A DNA stretch of 13,814 nt from Bacillota bacterium (GTDB lineage Bacteria; Bacillota_I; Bacilli_A; RFN20; CAG-826), in the NCBI GenBank assembly GCA_023422095.1, contig JAEZSD010000024.1:1-13814 (forward strand), given 5' to 3'. Positions 1-7,074 of this stretch are shown here, in pieces. Below the pieces are notes generated by a model. The model worked only from the letters and a program-made list of their open reading frames with translations, was not told where the DNA came from and searched no databases. Both the position numbers and the translations under genes were made by a program. Position 1 is the stretch's first letter. Each line of letters starts with the position of its first letter.

Positions 1-1695
1 GCTATCAACGCAGCAGAATTCCGAGAGGCTCTCAATCAAATTGAAGTCAGTCGCGGGATTAGCAAAGAGATTATCGTTAGTTCATTAATTGATGCGATGA
101 TCAAAGGGTATCGCAAAGAATTAGGAGGCGATGATGCACTTGTCGAAGTGAACATTGATCCTGAAGCTGGAACGATCGAAATGTATCACATGAAGAACAT
201 CGTCAAAGAAGTTGAAGATGATTTTTTAGAAATTGAAGAAAAAGAAGCGAAAGCTCTTGCTAAAGAGGGAAAAGGTTTCATCAAAGAAAGTTTATTTTAT
301 GTCCCTGCTTCTTTAGAAGAGTTAAGGAAAGCTACCGCCATGAGCATAAAGTCCATCCTTCGTCAAAAGTTTGCCGAAGCGGAAAAAGATGTCTTGTTTG
401 AAGCTTTTAAAGACAAAATCAACACGATGATTACTGGCCGCATCGAAAAAATCGATGAACGTGGTGCTTCAATCAATATTGGAAGAACCAGTGTCTATTT
501 GCCAAGAAAGCAAATGATTGGGGATGAACGCTTTGCTGTCGGTGACCAAATTAGATTATTTGTCAGTGATGTCGCTACCGATATTAAAGGGGCCCATATT
601 GTTGTCTCTCGCAGCAACGAAGGATTCCTCCGCTGCTTGTTCAGCGAGGAGATTCGTGAAATTTACGATGGCACGATTGTCATTAAAGGTATTTCTCGCG
701 AAGCGGGTGAACGCAGCAAAGTCGCCGTTGTTAGTCTCAATCCCGAAGTTGATCCCGCCGGAGCATGTATTGGACAAAATGGTTCACGTATTCAAAAGAT
801 TGTCTCTCAATTAGGTAATGGAACTAATAAAGAGAAAATTGATATTATCGCTTATAGCGAAAATTCTGGTCTCTTCATCATGGAATCTTTAAAACCCGCT
901 CATGTCGCTGGTGTTATTTATGATTCAGAAGCCAAAACTGCCACCGCCATTGTTAAAGACGACTCCTTATCTTTAGCGATTGGAAGAAAAGGCGTCAATG
1001 TGCGCCTTGCTGTTCGTTTAACTGGCTACAATATTGATATTAAAACCGAAACTGATGCCGTTGCTAGCGGCTTAGTCTATCAGTCGTTTGAAGAATTACA
1101 AGCTCAAGAAATTGAACAACAAAAGATTCGCATTGCTGAAGCTAAAGCAGCTCAAGCACATAGTATTTCCGCAAGTGAAGATGTCCTTCCTGGACTTCCT
1201 CAAGGATATGTCGCTCCTCAATCTCGTGTCTATGAAGATGAAGAGGATGACAACGATCTCAATGAAGCACTGGAAATAGAGAGCGAAAAAGACGAAATTG
1301 TCGTTATGAAAAAAGCTGAAGAGCCAGCAAAAGTTAATGACGAAGTAAAAGTCGCTCCTGAAGCTCCTCTTGCTCCAGCTCCTCAAGAAAAAGTCGAAGT
1401 CGAAGAAGTAAAAGTTGTCAAGACAACAACTACCCTTTCTGACTTAGAGAGAGCCCTTGAAGGCGAAGAGAAAAAATCCACCTTTGCGCGCAAGAATTGG
1501 CGAAAATCAGCCAAAAAAGAAGACGAAGAAGATGATAAACCTATCATCACTGTCGATCCTAGCCAACACATGTCCATCTATACCGAAGAAGAACTTAAAG
1601 CCATGGAAGAAGAAGAGAATTCTTCTGACTCTTCACGCGAAGATGATGTTGACTACGATGAATACGACAAATACTACGATGAGGAAAACGTTTAA
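1..1695 (+). CDS. nusA: Transcription termination/antitermination factor NusA, 5' partial, long acidic C-terminal tail
   Basis: NusA binds RNA polymerase and nascent RNA and modulates pausing, termination and antitermination. The frame is open from base 1 and matches the NusA N-terminus there (RGISKEIIVSSLIDAMIKGY), so only the first few residues lie outside; the ATG at 97 is internal. Counting from the first codon: N-terminal polymerase-binding domain about 1-140, S1 domain about 146-193, KH1 with GACIGQNGSRI from 254, KH2 with AIGRKGVNVRLA around 326-337. KH1 seems to carry a short insertion (GNGTN) before EKIDII compared with B. subtilis NusA as I recall it. After about residue 350 comes a low-complexity, Glu/Asp/Lys-rich tail of about 210 residues ending in a D/E/Y-rich stretch. 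B. subtilis NusA (about 371 aa) lacks it; mycoplasma NusA proteins have comparable extensions. infB follows after 83 bases. The family call is certain; the role of the tail is unknown. Confidence 0.97.
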   Translation, partial: AINAAEFREALNQIEVSRGISKEIIVSSLIDAMIKGYRKELGGDDALVEVNIDPEAGTIEMYHMKNIVKEVEDDFLEIEEKEAKALAKEGKGFIKESLFYVPASLEELRKATAMSIKSILRQKFAEAEKDVLFEAFKDKINTMITGRIEKIDERGASINIGRTSVYLPRKQMIGDERFAVGDQIRLFVSDVATDIKGAHIVVSRSNEGFLRCLFSEEIREIYDGTIVIKGISREAGERSKVAVVSLNPEVDPAGACIGQNGSRIQKIVSQLGNGTNKEKIDIIAYSENSGLFIMESLKPAHVAGVIYDSEAKTATAIVKDDSLSLAIGRKGVNVRLAVRLTGYNIDIKTETDAVASGLVYQSFEELQAQEIEQQKIRIAEAKAAQAHSISASEDVLPGLPQGYVAPQSRVYEDEEDDNDLNEALEIESEKDEIVVMKKAEEPAKVNDEVKVAPEAPLAPAPQEKVEVEEVKVVKTTTTLSDLERALEGEEKKSTFARKNWRKSAKKEDEEDDKPIITVDPSQHMSIYTEEELKAMEEEENSSDSSREDDVDYDEYDKYYDEENV

Positions 1696-1710
1696 TTAAC
1701 TCATCAATCG

Positions 1711-1728
1711 ATTCCGCTTTGTCGGAAT
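1711..1728 (+). promoter_or_regulatory. Small hairpin in the nusA-infB gap
   Basis: The arms ATTCCG (1711-1716) and CGGAAT (1723-1728) pair perfectly around a 6-base loop. No T-tract follows, so it is not an intrinsic terminator. An overlapping alternative pairing, GAATACC (1725-1731) with GGCATTC (1738-1744) with one mismatch, would exclude it. It could be a processing site or pause hairpin, or be chance in an 83-base gap. The infB Shine-Dalgarno (GAAGGTG, 1767-1773) lies downstream and outside both structures. Confidence 0.3.
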
Positions 1729-1778
1729 ACCTAAGAAGGCATTCTAAGAAATAAAAAAGAAAGAAAGAAGGTGTTAAT

Positions 1779-3626
1779 ATGGCAAAAAAGAAGGCATTTT
1801 ATCGAAAGGACACTCGTCCAGCTCGAGAAGTGAACGTTTCCACAAAAGTTCAAACCAATAAAGTGAAAACAAAGGTTAATGGTGGTGTTTTTATCTACAC
1901 TGGTGCCATTAGTGCTGTCGAGCTAGCCAAAACTATCGATGTACCTGTCTCAGAAATTATTAAATTTCTATTCCTTCAAGGAAAGATGATTACCATTAAC
2001 ACCATCCTCGATGATGAGCTAATTGGTTTAGTCTGTTTGCAATTTGGTTTTGATTTTCAAAAGAAAACCATTGTCGCAGCCGAGAACTTTGAAGATGTGG
2101 AAATTCTCGATGATGCCAACAAACTGAAACCACGCGCTGCAGTTGTGACCATTATGGGACACGTTGATCATGGCAAAACTACCTTGATTGACGCCATTCG
2201 TAATAGCCGCTTAGTTGATGCTGAAGTTGGCGGTATCTCTCAGGAGATAGGTGCTTATCAAAAAGAAGTCAGAGGTCAAAAGATTACCTTTATTGACACC
2301 CCTGGGCACGAAGCGTTCACCGCAATGCGTTCCCGCGGAGCTAGTGTCACTGATATTGTCGTTTTAGTTGTCGCCGCTGATGATGGTGTTATGCCTCAAA
2401 CAATTGAAGCTATTGACCACGCAAAAGCCGCGGGAGTCCCTATTATTGTTGCAATTAATAAGATGGATAAAGCCGGTGCCGACCCAATGCGCGTCAAAAA
2501 TGAATTGATGGCCCAGAACGTTCTTTTGGAAGAATTTGGTGGCGATGTCATCGCTGTCGAAATCTCTGCCAAGAAGAAAACGAATATTGAAGGATTGATG
2601 GAAGCCATCATCCTCGTTTCAGAAATGAAGGAATTAAAAGCCAATCCCGATCGCTTTGCGATGGGAACGGTTCTAGAAGCTCAACTCGATAAGAACGAAG
2701 GTCCAAAGGCCACTTTGCTAGTGCAAAATGGTACCTTAAGAGAAAGTGATTTCCTTGTCGCGGGAACTTCTTATGGTAAAGTTCGCCGTATGACCAATGA
2801 ATTCCGCAAGACTTTACTGGAAGCCTCTCCTAGCACCCCAGTCTCTGTTATCGGATTAAGTGAAGTGCCACTAGCCGGCGATCGTTTTATGGCTTTTAGC
2901 CAAGAAAGCGAAGCTCGTGAAATTGCCTTGAAACGTAAAAGAATTAAAGAAGCTCGCGACCGCAATATAAGCGGTGGTGCTTCTTTGGATGATTTATTCA
3001 ATCGTATTCACGAAGGCGAAGTCCAAACTCTAAATATCATTATCAAAGCTGACTCCACTGGTAGCGCTGAAGCAGTAAAGACATCATTAGAGAAATTATC
3101 AAATGATCAAGTAAGAATTAATATCGTGAGAGCGACAAGTGGAGCGATTACTGAGAGCGATGTTCTCTTAGCTAGCGCCTCTAAAGCCATTATCTATGGT
3201 TTTAATGTTCGTCCTAGCGCCATTACGAGAGCAAAAGCCGAAGAAGAAAAAGTGGAAATTCGTTTACATCGAATTATCTACGCCCTCATCGAAGAAATTC
3301 AAGCCGCGATGAAAGGCATGCTAGCCCCAACTATGGTCGAAAAGATCACTGGTCAAGCGGAAATTAGACGCCTGTTCAAGGTGAGTAAGATTGGAACTAT
3401 CGCTGGATGTATGATTATTGATGGATCGATTCACGCTAATTCCAAGATTCGTATTATTCGAGACGGCATTGTCGTCTATGAAGGTAAAATATCTTCTCTT
3501 CAGAGAGAAAAAGATAACGCCAAAGAAGTCAAATCCGGTTTTGAATGTGGCATTTTAATCGAAAACTATAATGATGTTAAAGAAAGCGATATCATCGAAG
3601 GATATGAGATGGTGGTTGAAAAATAG
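1779..3626 (+). CDS. infB: Translation initiation factor IF-2, short form
   Basis: IF-2 is the GTPase that delivers fMet-tRNA to the 30S subunit and promotes 50S joining. The ATG is preceded by a good Shine-Dalgarno, GAAGGTG, 5 bases upstream. The protein is 615 aa, shorter than B. subtilis IF-2 (about 716), with only about 115 residues before the G domain: a basic start, then the IF2N-like segment ([19 protein letters not shown], about 48-66). G-domain motifs: G1 GHVDHGKT 127-134, G3 DTPGH 173-177, G4 NKMD 227-230, G5 SAKK soon after. The G2/switch I stretch reads GISQEIGAY where the family is nearly always GITQHIGAY. Domains II, III and the fMet-tRNA-binding C-terminal barrel ([18 protein letters not shown] onward) are present. 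ylxR and ylxQ, which separate nusA and infB in B. subtilis, are absent. rbfA begins 2 bases after the stop. Confidence 0.98.
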   Translation: MAKKKAFYRKDTRPAREVNVSTKVQTNKVKTKVNGGVFIYTGAISAVELAKTIDVPVSEIIKFLFLQGKMITINTILDDELIGLVCLQFGFDFQKKTIVAAENFEDVEILDDANKLKPRAAVVTIMGHVDHGKTTLIDAIRNSRLVDAEVGGISQEIGAYQKEVRGQKITFIDTPGHEAFTAMRSRGASVTDIVVLVVAADDGVMPQTIEAIDHAKAAGVPIIVAINKMDKAGADPMRVKNELMAQNVLLEEFGGDVIAVEISAKKKTNIEGLMEAIILVSEMKELKANPDRFAMGTVLEAQLDKNEGPKATLLVQNGTLRESDFLVAGTSYGKVRRMTNEFRKTLLEASPSTPVSVIGLSEVPLAGDRFMAFSQESEAREIALKRKRIKEARDRNISGGASLDDLFNRIHEGEVQTLNIIIKADSTGSAEAVKTSLEKLSNDQVRINIVRATSGAITESDVLLASASKAIIYGFNVRPSAITRAKAEEEKVEIRLHRIIYALIEEIQAAMKGMLAPTMVEKITGQAEIRRLFKVSKIGTIAGCMIIDGSIHANSKIRIIRDGIVVYEGKISSLQREKDNAKEVKSGFECGILIENYNDVKESDIIEGYEMVVEK

Positions 3627-3628
3627 TT

Positions 3629-3964
3629 ATGGCCAACAAAACGGAAAGAATTGCTGCTGTTATTCGAAAGAATATCGCAGACATCATTCAATTTGAATTA
3701 CATAACCCTAAACTAGGCTTTGTCACGATTCCAGAAGTCAAAGTGAGCAAGGATATTTCCTATGCCAAAGTATATGTCTCTTTTATTAAACCAGAAGAGG
3801 TCAAAGAAGGGATGGAAACTTTAGAGCACTCCAAGGGCTTCATTCGTTCCTCTTTAGCAAAGAAAATGGATACCCGCCGCATCCCTTCCCTCACCTTTGT
3901 CTTAGATGAAGGATTTCAAAGAGAAGATAAAATTTCCGAATTGCTTGAAAAGTCAAAAAAATAA
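3629..3964 (+). CDS. rbfA: 30S ribosome-binding factor A (RbfA)
   Basis: RbfA is a small KH-fold protein that binds pre-30S subunits and assists 16S rRNA 5'-end maturation, especially in the cold. The product is 111 aa, normal length for the family (B. subtilis about 117). Family features are the N-terminal helix TERIAAVIRKNIADII, the strand FVTIPEVKVSKDISYAKVYVSF (about 31-52), and the C-terminal RRIPSLTFVLDEGFQREDKI segment, where most homologues read P-x-L-x-F-x-x-D. The ATG follows the infB stop by two bases and has no strong Shine-Dalgarno, so translational coupling to infB is likely. The infB-rbfA order is conserved in Bacillota. The stop codon touches the foot of a terminator hairpin, so the nusA-infB-rbfA transcript most likely ends here. 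Confidence 0.96.
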   Translation: MANKTERIAAVIRKNIADIIQFELHNPKLGFVTIPEVKVSKDISYAKVYVSFIKPEEVKEGMETLEHSKGFIRSSLAKKMDTRRIPSLTFVLDEGFQREDKISELLEKSKK

Positions 3965-3986
3965 AGATGCTAAGGCATCTTTTTTT
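3963..3986. terminator. Bidirectional intrinsic terminator between convergent genes
   Basis: A perfect 8-bp stem, AAAGATGC (3963-3970) and GCATCTTT (3975-3982), has a TAAG loop. On the plus strand a run of seven T (3980-3986) follows, ending rbfA transcripts. On the minus strand the hairpin is followed by TTTATTTTTTT (complement of the A-rich end of rbfA), so it can also end the opposing gene. The two stop codons (3962-3964 plus, 3985-3987 minus) overlap or border the element, so both genes share one very compact terminator. Confidence 0.9.
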
Positions 3987-5172
3987 AACACGATTTAATC
4001 ATTTTGATATGAGGAATGTTTACTTCATCAAAGGGTTCGCCTTGACTAATAAAGCCACAAGATGCGTAAAAATCTTTTAAATATAATTGGGCGTGAATAT
4101 GTATGGTGCAAGGTGTATGGCGGGCCTTAAGTTGCTCAACGAGATATTGAAAAGCTAATCTTCCGTATCCTTTTTGGCGATACTCTTTTAAAATAGCGAA
4201 ACGACCTATCCAAAAGCCATCTTCTTTTTCTAAGTAACGGATGACACCTATAGGGGTATTGAACAATCTTATTAAGAAATAATGGGCAATTGTCTCTTCT
4301 TCAGGAACAAATTCTTCTTCGCTAGGAATGTTTTGCTCTTTGACAAATGCTTCCTGTCTAATTGAATACATTTGTTGCCCGTCAAGAGCAGATACAACGG
4401 GTTTTAGGTTTAAACCGTTTTGATCGATTTGCCAGGCAATTTGGTCTCCCCAAAGATCGTATTGGGGATAGTTATCAAGCATATTCAAAAAGTTCTGCCT
4501 TGAAGTAGGAAATTGTTTATAAATGTTATCGAGCAAAGTTTTGATTTCTTCTCGGGTTGTGTGCTTATCAGCTGGGCAAGGGGAGGGAGAGACAGGTAAA
4601 TTCTCTTCTTTTACTAAAGCGATGATTTCCTCTTCTCGAGCGAGAATAAGCGGACGAATGAAAGTGATATCCGCTCTCTCGAGATGCATCTGAGGAGAAA
4701 AAGTTCCAATCTTTGAACCATATATTTCATTCATGAATAAAGTTTCAATCGCGTCATCAGCGTGATGGGCAAACGCAACTTTATTAAACCCGAGTTCCTG
4801 AGCGACCTTATTGATGGCGGCTTTTTTCATTCGTGAACAGATGGAACAAGGGAGATGCTTTTGATGGCCTTTTTGTTTCACCAAAATGGGATATACTTCC
4901 CGTGAATCAGCGACTATTAATTCGAGGCCTAGTGAATGACAAAAATCTTTTAAAACAGAGGGATTAAAACCAGGGAAACCTAAATCTAATATGACTGGTT
5001 GAATGGTAAAATCGGTATGAGAAAATTTTTTATATAACGATAATACATAGGTTAAAACTAGACTATCCTTACCACCGGATAGGCCAATGACAATTTTATC
5101 TCCATGTTGGATTAAGTTGTAAGTTTGATCAGCCCGTCGAAGACAGGCGAGTATGGTTCGAATTGCTTTCAT
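3985..5172 (-). CDS. TtcA-like tRNA thiolation ATPase fused to an ElaA-type GNAT acetyltransferase
   Basis: The product is 395 aa with two domains. Residues 1 to about 240 are a PP-loop ATPase of the TtcA/TilS superfamily: SGGKDS at 32-37 binds ATP, a CxxC pair (C109, C112) and a third cysteine in PSPCPAD (C199) sit where TtcA holds its [4Fe-4S] cluster, and HHADDAIETLFMN (136-148) is typical of TtcA. TtcA adds sulfur to cytidine 32 of tRNA; the exact base modified here is inference. Residues about 255-393 match the ElaA/YjcF GNAT family: EAFVKEQ (274-280), the acetyl-CoA loop RQKGYG (332-337), IHAQ (359-362), FYASCGF (368-374) and a C-terminal IPHIKM. The acetyl acceptor is unknown. The gene lies antisense between rbfA and truB, which are usually adjacent. 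A TATAAT lies 9 bases before the ATG, suggesting a nearly leaderless mRNA. Confidence 0.9.
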   Translation of the reverse strand: MKAIRTILACLRRADQTYNLIQHGDKIVIGLSGGKDSLVLTYVLSLYKKFSHTDFTIQPVILDLGFPGFNPSVLKDFCHSLGLELIVADSREVYPILVKQKGHQKHLPCSICSRMKKAAINKVAQELGFNKVAFAHHADDAIETLFMNEIYGSKIGTFSPQMHLERADITFIRPLILAREEEIIALVKEENLPVSPSPCPADKHTTREEIKTLLDNIYKQFPTSRQNFLNMLDNYPQYDLWGDQIAWQIDQNGLNLKPVVSALDGQQMYSIRQEAFVKEQNIPSEEEFVPEEETIAHYFLIRLFNTPIGVIRYLEKEDGFWIGRFAILKEYRQKGYGRLAFQYLVEQLKARHTPCTIHIHAQLYLKDFYASCGFISQGEPFDEVNIPHIKMIKSC

Positions 5173-5181
5173 ATCCGACTT

Positions 5182-5210
5182 ATTATATTTTATATAAGAA
5201 GAAATTAAAA
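5182..5210 (-). promoter_or_regulatory. Candidate promoter for the TtcA-GNAT gene in the 39-bp divergent gap
   Basis: On the minus strand a consensus TATAAT lies at 5187-5182. Seventeen bases upstream is only a weak -35 match (TTTTAA, 5210-5205, 3 of 6 to TTGACA). Transcription would start near 5175, only about 3 bases before the ATG at 5172-5170, and no Shine-Dalgarno is visible. The same 39-bp gap (5173-5211) must also serve truB if truB is not read from further left, because the terminator at 3963-3986 blocks the upstream operon. On the plus strand only AT-rich sequences such as TATATA (5191-5196) are seen, with no convincing -35, so the truB promoter may instead lie inside the minus-strand gene. 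Confidence 0.4.
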
Positions 5211-5211
5211 G

Positions 5212-6066
5212 ATGAATGGTTATTTATTAATCGACAAATCGAAAGATTGGACCAGCCGCGATGTGTGCAACAAAGTACAACATTTTTTCCACGAGAAGAA
5301 AGTTGGGCATTCTGGAACATTAGATCCTTTCGCTACTGGTTTATTAATCGTTTGTCTTGGCTCGGCCACTAAAACGATACCTTTATGGGAAGAAGCTGAT
5401 AAAGAATATCTCGCTGAATTAAAATTAGGAAACAAAACTGATACTGGAGATGTAACAGGCAATATTATTGAGAATAGTCCAGTCGGAAATATCACCATCA
5501 GTGAGATTAAAGAAGTCTTTGTCTCGCTACTTGGTGAAAACGAACAAGTTCCACCTATGACTAGTGCGGTTCATGTCAATGGTAGAAAACTATATACTTA
5601 CTTTCATCAAGGACAAGAAATTGAACGAAAACCACGCAAAATCAACATAAAAAGTTGCGATTTGCTATCATTTTCTGATAATGCCATCGTTTTTAAATGT
5701 CGAGTTTCTAAGGGAACTTACCTAAGAACCTTAGGTGAAACGATTGCTGAAAAGCTCGGCACAGTTGGTTATTTAAGTAATTTGCGTAGAACAAAAATTG
5801 GCGAAGTTAATCTTGAGAAAAGTATCACGATAGATCAACTGAACGAACAATCAATAATCGGCATTGAAGAGATGCTGAAAAACTTAATTCCTTTTGTGAT
5901 ATTGGATGAGGCAGAAACAAAAAAAGCCATCAACGGAATGAAAATTAACTTTGGTAATTTACCAAAAAGCTATGATAAAATTTTATTGTTAGATCAAAGC
6001 CAAAAAGCCTTGGCTATCTACACTCGCCAGGAGAAAGATACCTTTGTCTCATTGAGAGGACTATAG
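5212..6066 (+). CDS. truB: tRNA pseudouridine(55) synthase TruB
   Basis: TruB converts uridine 55 in the T-arm of nearly all tRNAs to pseudouridine. The signature GHSGTLDPFATGLL (32-45) contains the catalytic aspartate D38. Further family segments are PPMTSAVHVNGRKLY (about 115-129), the RKPRKI turn and the CRVSKGTYLRTLGETI helix (about 162-177). The length, 284 aa, is slightly below the usual 300 or so, with the shortening in the C-terminal PUA-like region. The ATG at 5212 gives the canonical start MNGYLLIDKSKDWTS; the Shine-Dalgarno is weak (AGAAGAAA about 8 bases upstream). ribF begins 5 bases after the stop, so the two are co-transcribed. truB is split from rbfA, its usual upstream partner, by the antisense TtcA-GNAT gene, which leaves two tRNA-modifying enzymes divergently arranged. 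Confidence 0.97.
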   Translation: MNGYLLIDKSKDWTSRDVCNKVQHFFHEKKVGHSGTLDPFATGLLIVCLGSATKTIPLWEEADKEYLAELKLGNKTDTGDVTGNIIENSPVGNITISEIKEVFVSLLGENEQVPPMTSAVHVNGRKLYTYFHQGQEIERKPRKINIKSCDLLSFSDNAIVFKCRVSKGTYLRTLGETIAEKLGTVGYLSNLRRTKIGEVNLEKSITIDQLNEQSIIGIEEMLKNLIPFVILDEAETKKAINGMKINFGNLPKSYDKILLLDQSQKALAIYTRQEKDTFVSLRGL

Positions 6067-6071
6067 AAAAT

Positions 6072-6971
6072 ATGGAACTTATTGAATTTTCATTCACCAA
6101 TCCACCCAAACTCGATGAAAAAATTGTCCTTTGCTTAGGATTCTTTGATGGCGTCCATCTCGGTCACCAAGCTATTATTAACGCCGCAAAAAAAGAAGGT
6201 TATAAAGTTGGCGTATTAACTTTCGATAATTCACCTTCTGTTGTCCTTGGAAAGATTGCTTTTAATGAAGCGATTACTTCACCCGCTGATAAGGCTGATT
6301 TATTCGAAGAGCTAGGTGTTGACTATCTACTTCTTTTGCACTTTGATCTTGATGCATCGAAACGCACTAAAGACGAATTTATAAATTTGATTTTATCTCC
6401 CCTTAATCCAGTGAAAATTTATTGTGGAGAAGATTATCGTTTTGGGACAAGAGGTGAAGGAAACCCAACTTATTTAAGAAACTTTTTCCCTGTTGAAATA
6501 TTCCCTCTTCAACTCCAAAATGGCGTAAAAATTTCTTCAAGTGAAATTGCCAAATCTATTCAATCTGGTGATATGGAACATGTGTCATCTCTTCTAGGGA
6601 GAGACTACCGACTTTCGGGATTAGTTATTCAAGGCAAACATAATGGACAAGCTTTGAATTTTCCAACCGCGAATTTGAGACTGGATTATTACTATGTTCA
6701 CCCCAAGATTGGAGTCTATATTGGTTATGCTTATCCACACGGAGAAAAACATAAATGTTTGATTAATGTTGGCACTCACCCAACCATTATGCCCTTACTT
6801 GAACCTATCATTGAAGTTCACATTCTTGAATATCACGGAAACCTGTACGGACTTCATTTATTTGTCGACTTCATTAAATATATTCGACCTGAATATCGCT
6901 TCCAATCAACTGATGAATTAAAAAAGCAAATGCAAAAAGATTTGGAAAAAGCAAAAAAGTATTTGCCTTAA
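6072..6971 (+). CDS. ribF: Bifunctional riboflavin kinase / FAD synthetase
   Basis: RibF phosphorylates riboflavin to FMN and adenylates FMN to FAD. The N-terminal nucleotidyltransferase domain (1 to about 165) shows GFFDGVHLGHQ (23-33, the HxGH motif), GEDYRFGTRGEGN (119-131) and ISSSEI (154-159). The C-terminal riboflavin kinase domain (about 180-299) shows NFPTAN (196-201), whose T and N usually bind Mg-ATP, plus IGVYIGYA (213-220) and INVGTHPTI (231-239). Two kinase motifs are off consensus: GQALNFPTAN instead of GRxLGFPTAN, and GTHPT instead of GxRPT. The length, 299 aa, is normal. The start is 5 bases after truB, with AGAGGA (6055-6060) inside the truB end as Shine-Dalgarno. The truB-ribF-rpsO order matches B. 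subtilis (there ribC). No FMN riboswitch is visible upstream. Confidence 0.97.
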   Translation: MELIEFSFTNPPKLDEKIVLCLGFFDGVHLGHQAIINAAKKEGYKVGVLTFDNSPSVVLGKIAFNEAITSPADKADLFEELGVDYLLLLHFDLDASKRTKDEFINLILSPLNPVKIYCGEDYRFGTRGEGNPTYLRNFFPVEIFPLQLQNGVKISSSEIAKSIQSGDMEHVSSLLGRDYRLSGLVIQGKHNGQALNFPTANLRLDYYYVHPKIGVYIGYAYPHGEKHKCLINVGTHPTIMPLLEPIIEVHILEYHGNLYGLHLFVDFIKYIRPEYRFQSTDELKKQMQKDLEKAKKYLP

Positions 6972-6991
6972 ATGATAGAGGAATATATTAT
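6963..6991 (+). promoter_or_regulatory. Candidate promoter for rpsO
   Basis: TTGCCT (6963-6968, 4 of 6 to consensus, overlapping the ribF stop) and TATTAT (6986-6991, 5 of 6) are 17 bases apart. Transcription would begin near 6998, just before the first paired base of the leader structure at 7003. This placement supports both calls but is inferred from sequence only. Read-through from ribF is also possible, since no terminator lies between ribF and rpsO. Confidence 0.5.
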
Positions 6992-7002
6992 ATTCACAGC
7001 GA

Positions 7003-7070
7003 CTTAGACTTAGTGTATCGATTCCTCAACGATTAACCGGGTTTAAGTTAAGAAGAAAGTTAGGAGGATT
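7003..7070 (+). promoter_or_regulatory. rpsO leader: candidate autoregulatory RNA with pseudoknot on the Shine-Dalgarno
   Basis: An outer helix pairs CTTAG-A-CTTAG (7003-7013) with TTAAGTTAAG (7043-7052): ten pairs, two of them G-U, with one bulged A. Inside it, ATCG (7017-7020) pairs with CGAT (7030-7033), extendable by G7015-C7037 and U7016-A7036 across a two-base bulge. The 9-base hairpin loop ATTCCTCAA (7021-7029) contains TCCTC, complementary to GAGGA (7064-7068) of the Shine-Dalgarno AGGAGG (7062-7067). This forms a pseudoknot that would mask the ribosome binding site. Ribosomal protein S15 is known to control its own mRNA in several bacteria through diverse leader structures, in E. coli a pseudoknot. 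Binding of S15 here is inference. Confidence 0.5.
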
Positions 7071-7074
7071 TCCC

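Noticed and set aside
97..99. ATG at 97 as the start of nusA
   Set aside because: The frame is open and recognisably NusA upstream to base 1 (RGISKEII and following), so the true start lies before the window.
1096..1386. 96-codon minus-strand frame antisense to the nusA tail
   Set aside because: Its Phe/Leu/Ser-rich, membrane-like look is simply the complement of Glu/Lys-rich codons in the acidic tail.
6972..7074. FMN riboswitch or tRNA gene in the ribF-rpsO gap
   Set aside because: The gap is too short and shows neither the conserved FMN-element core nor a cloverleaf; an rpsO leader explains it better.
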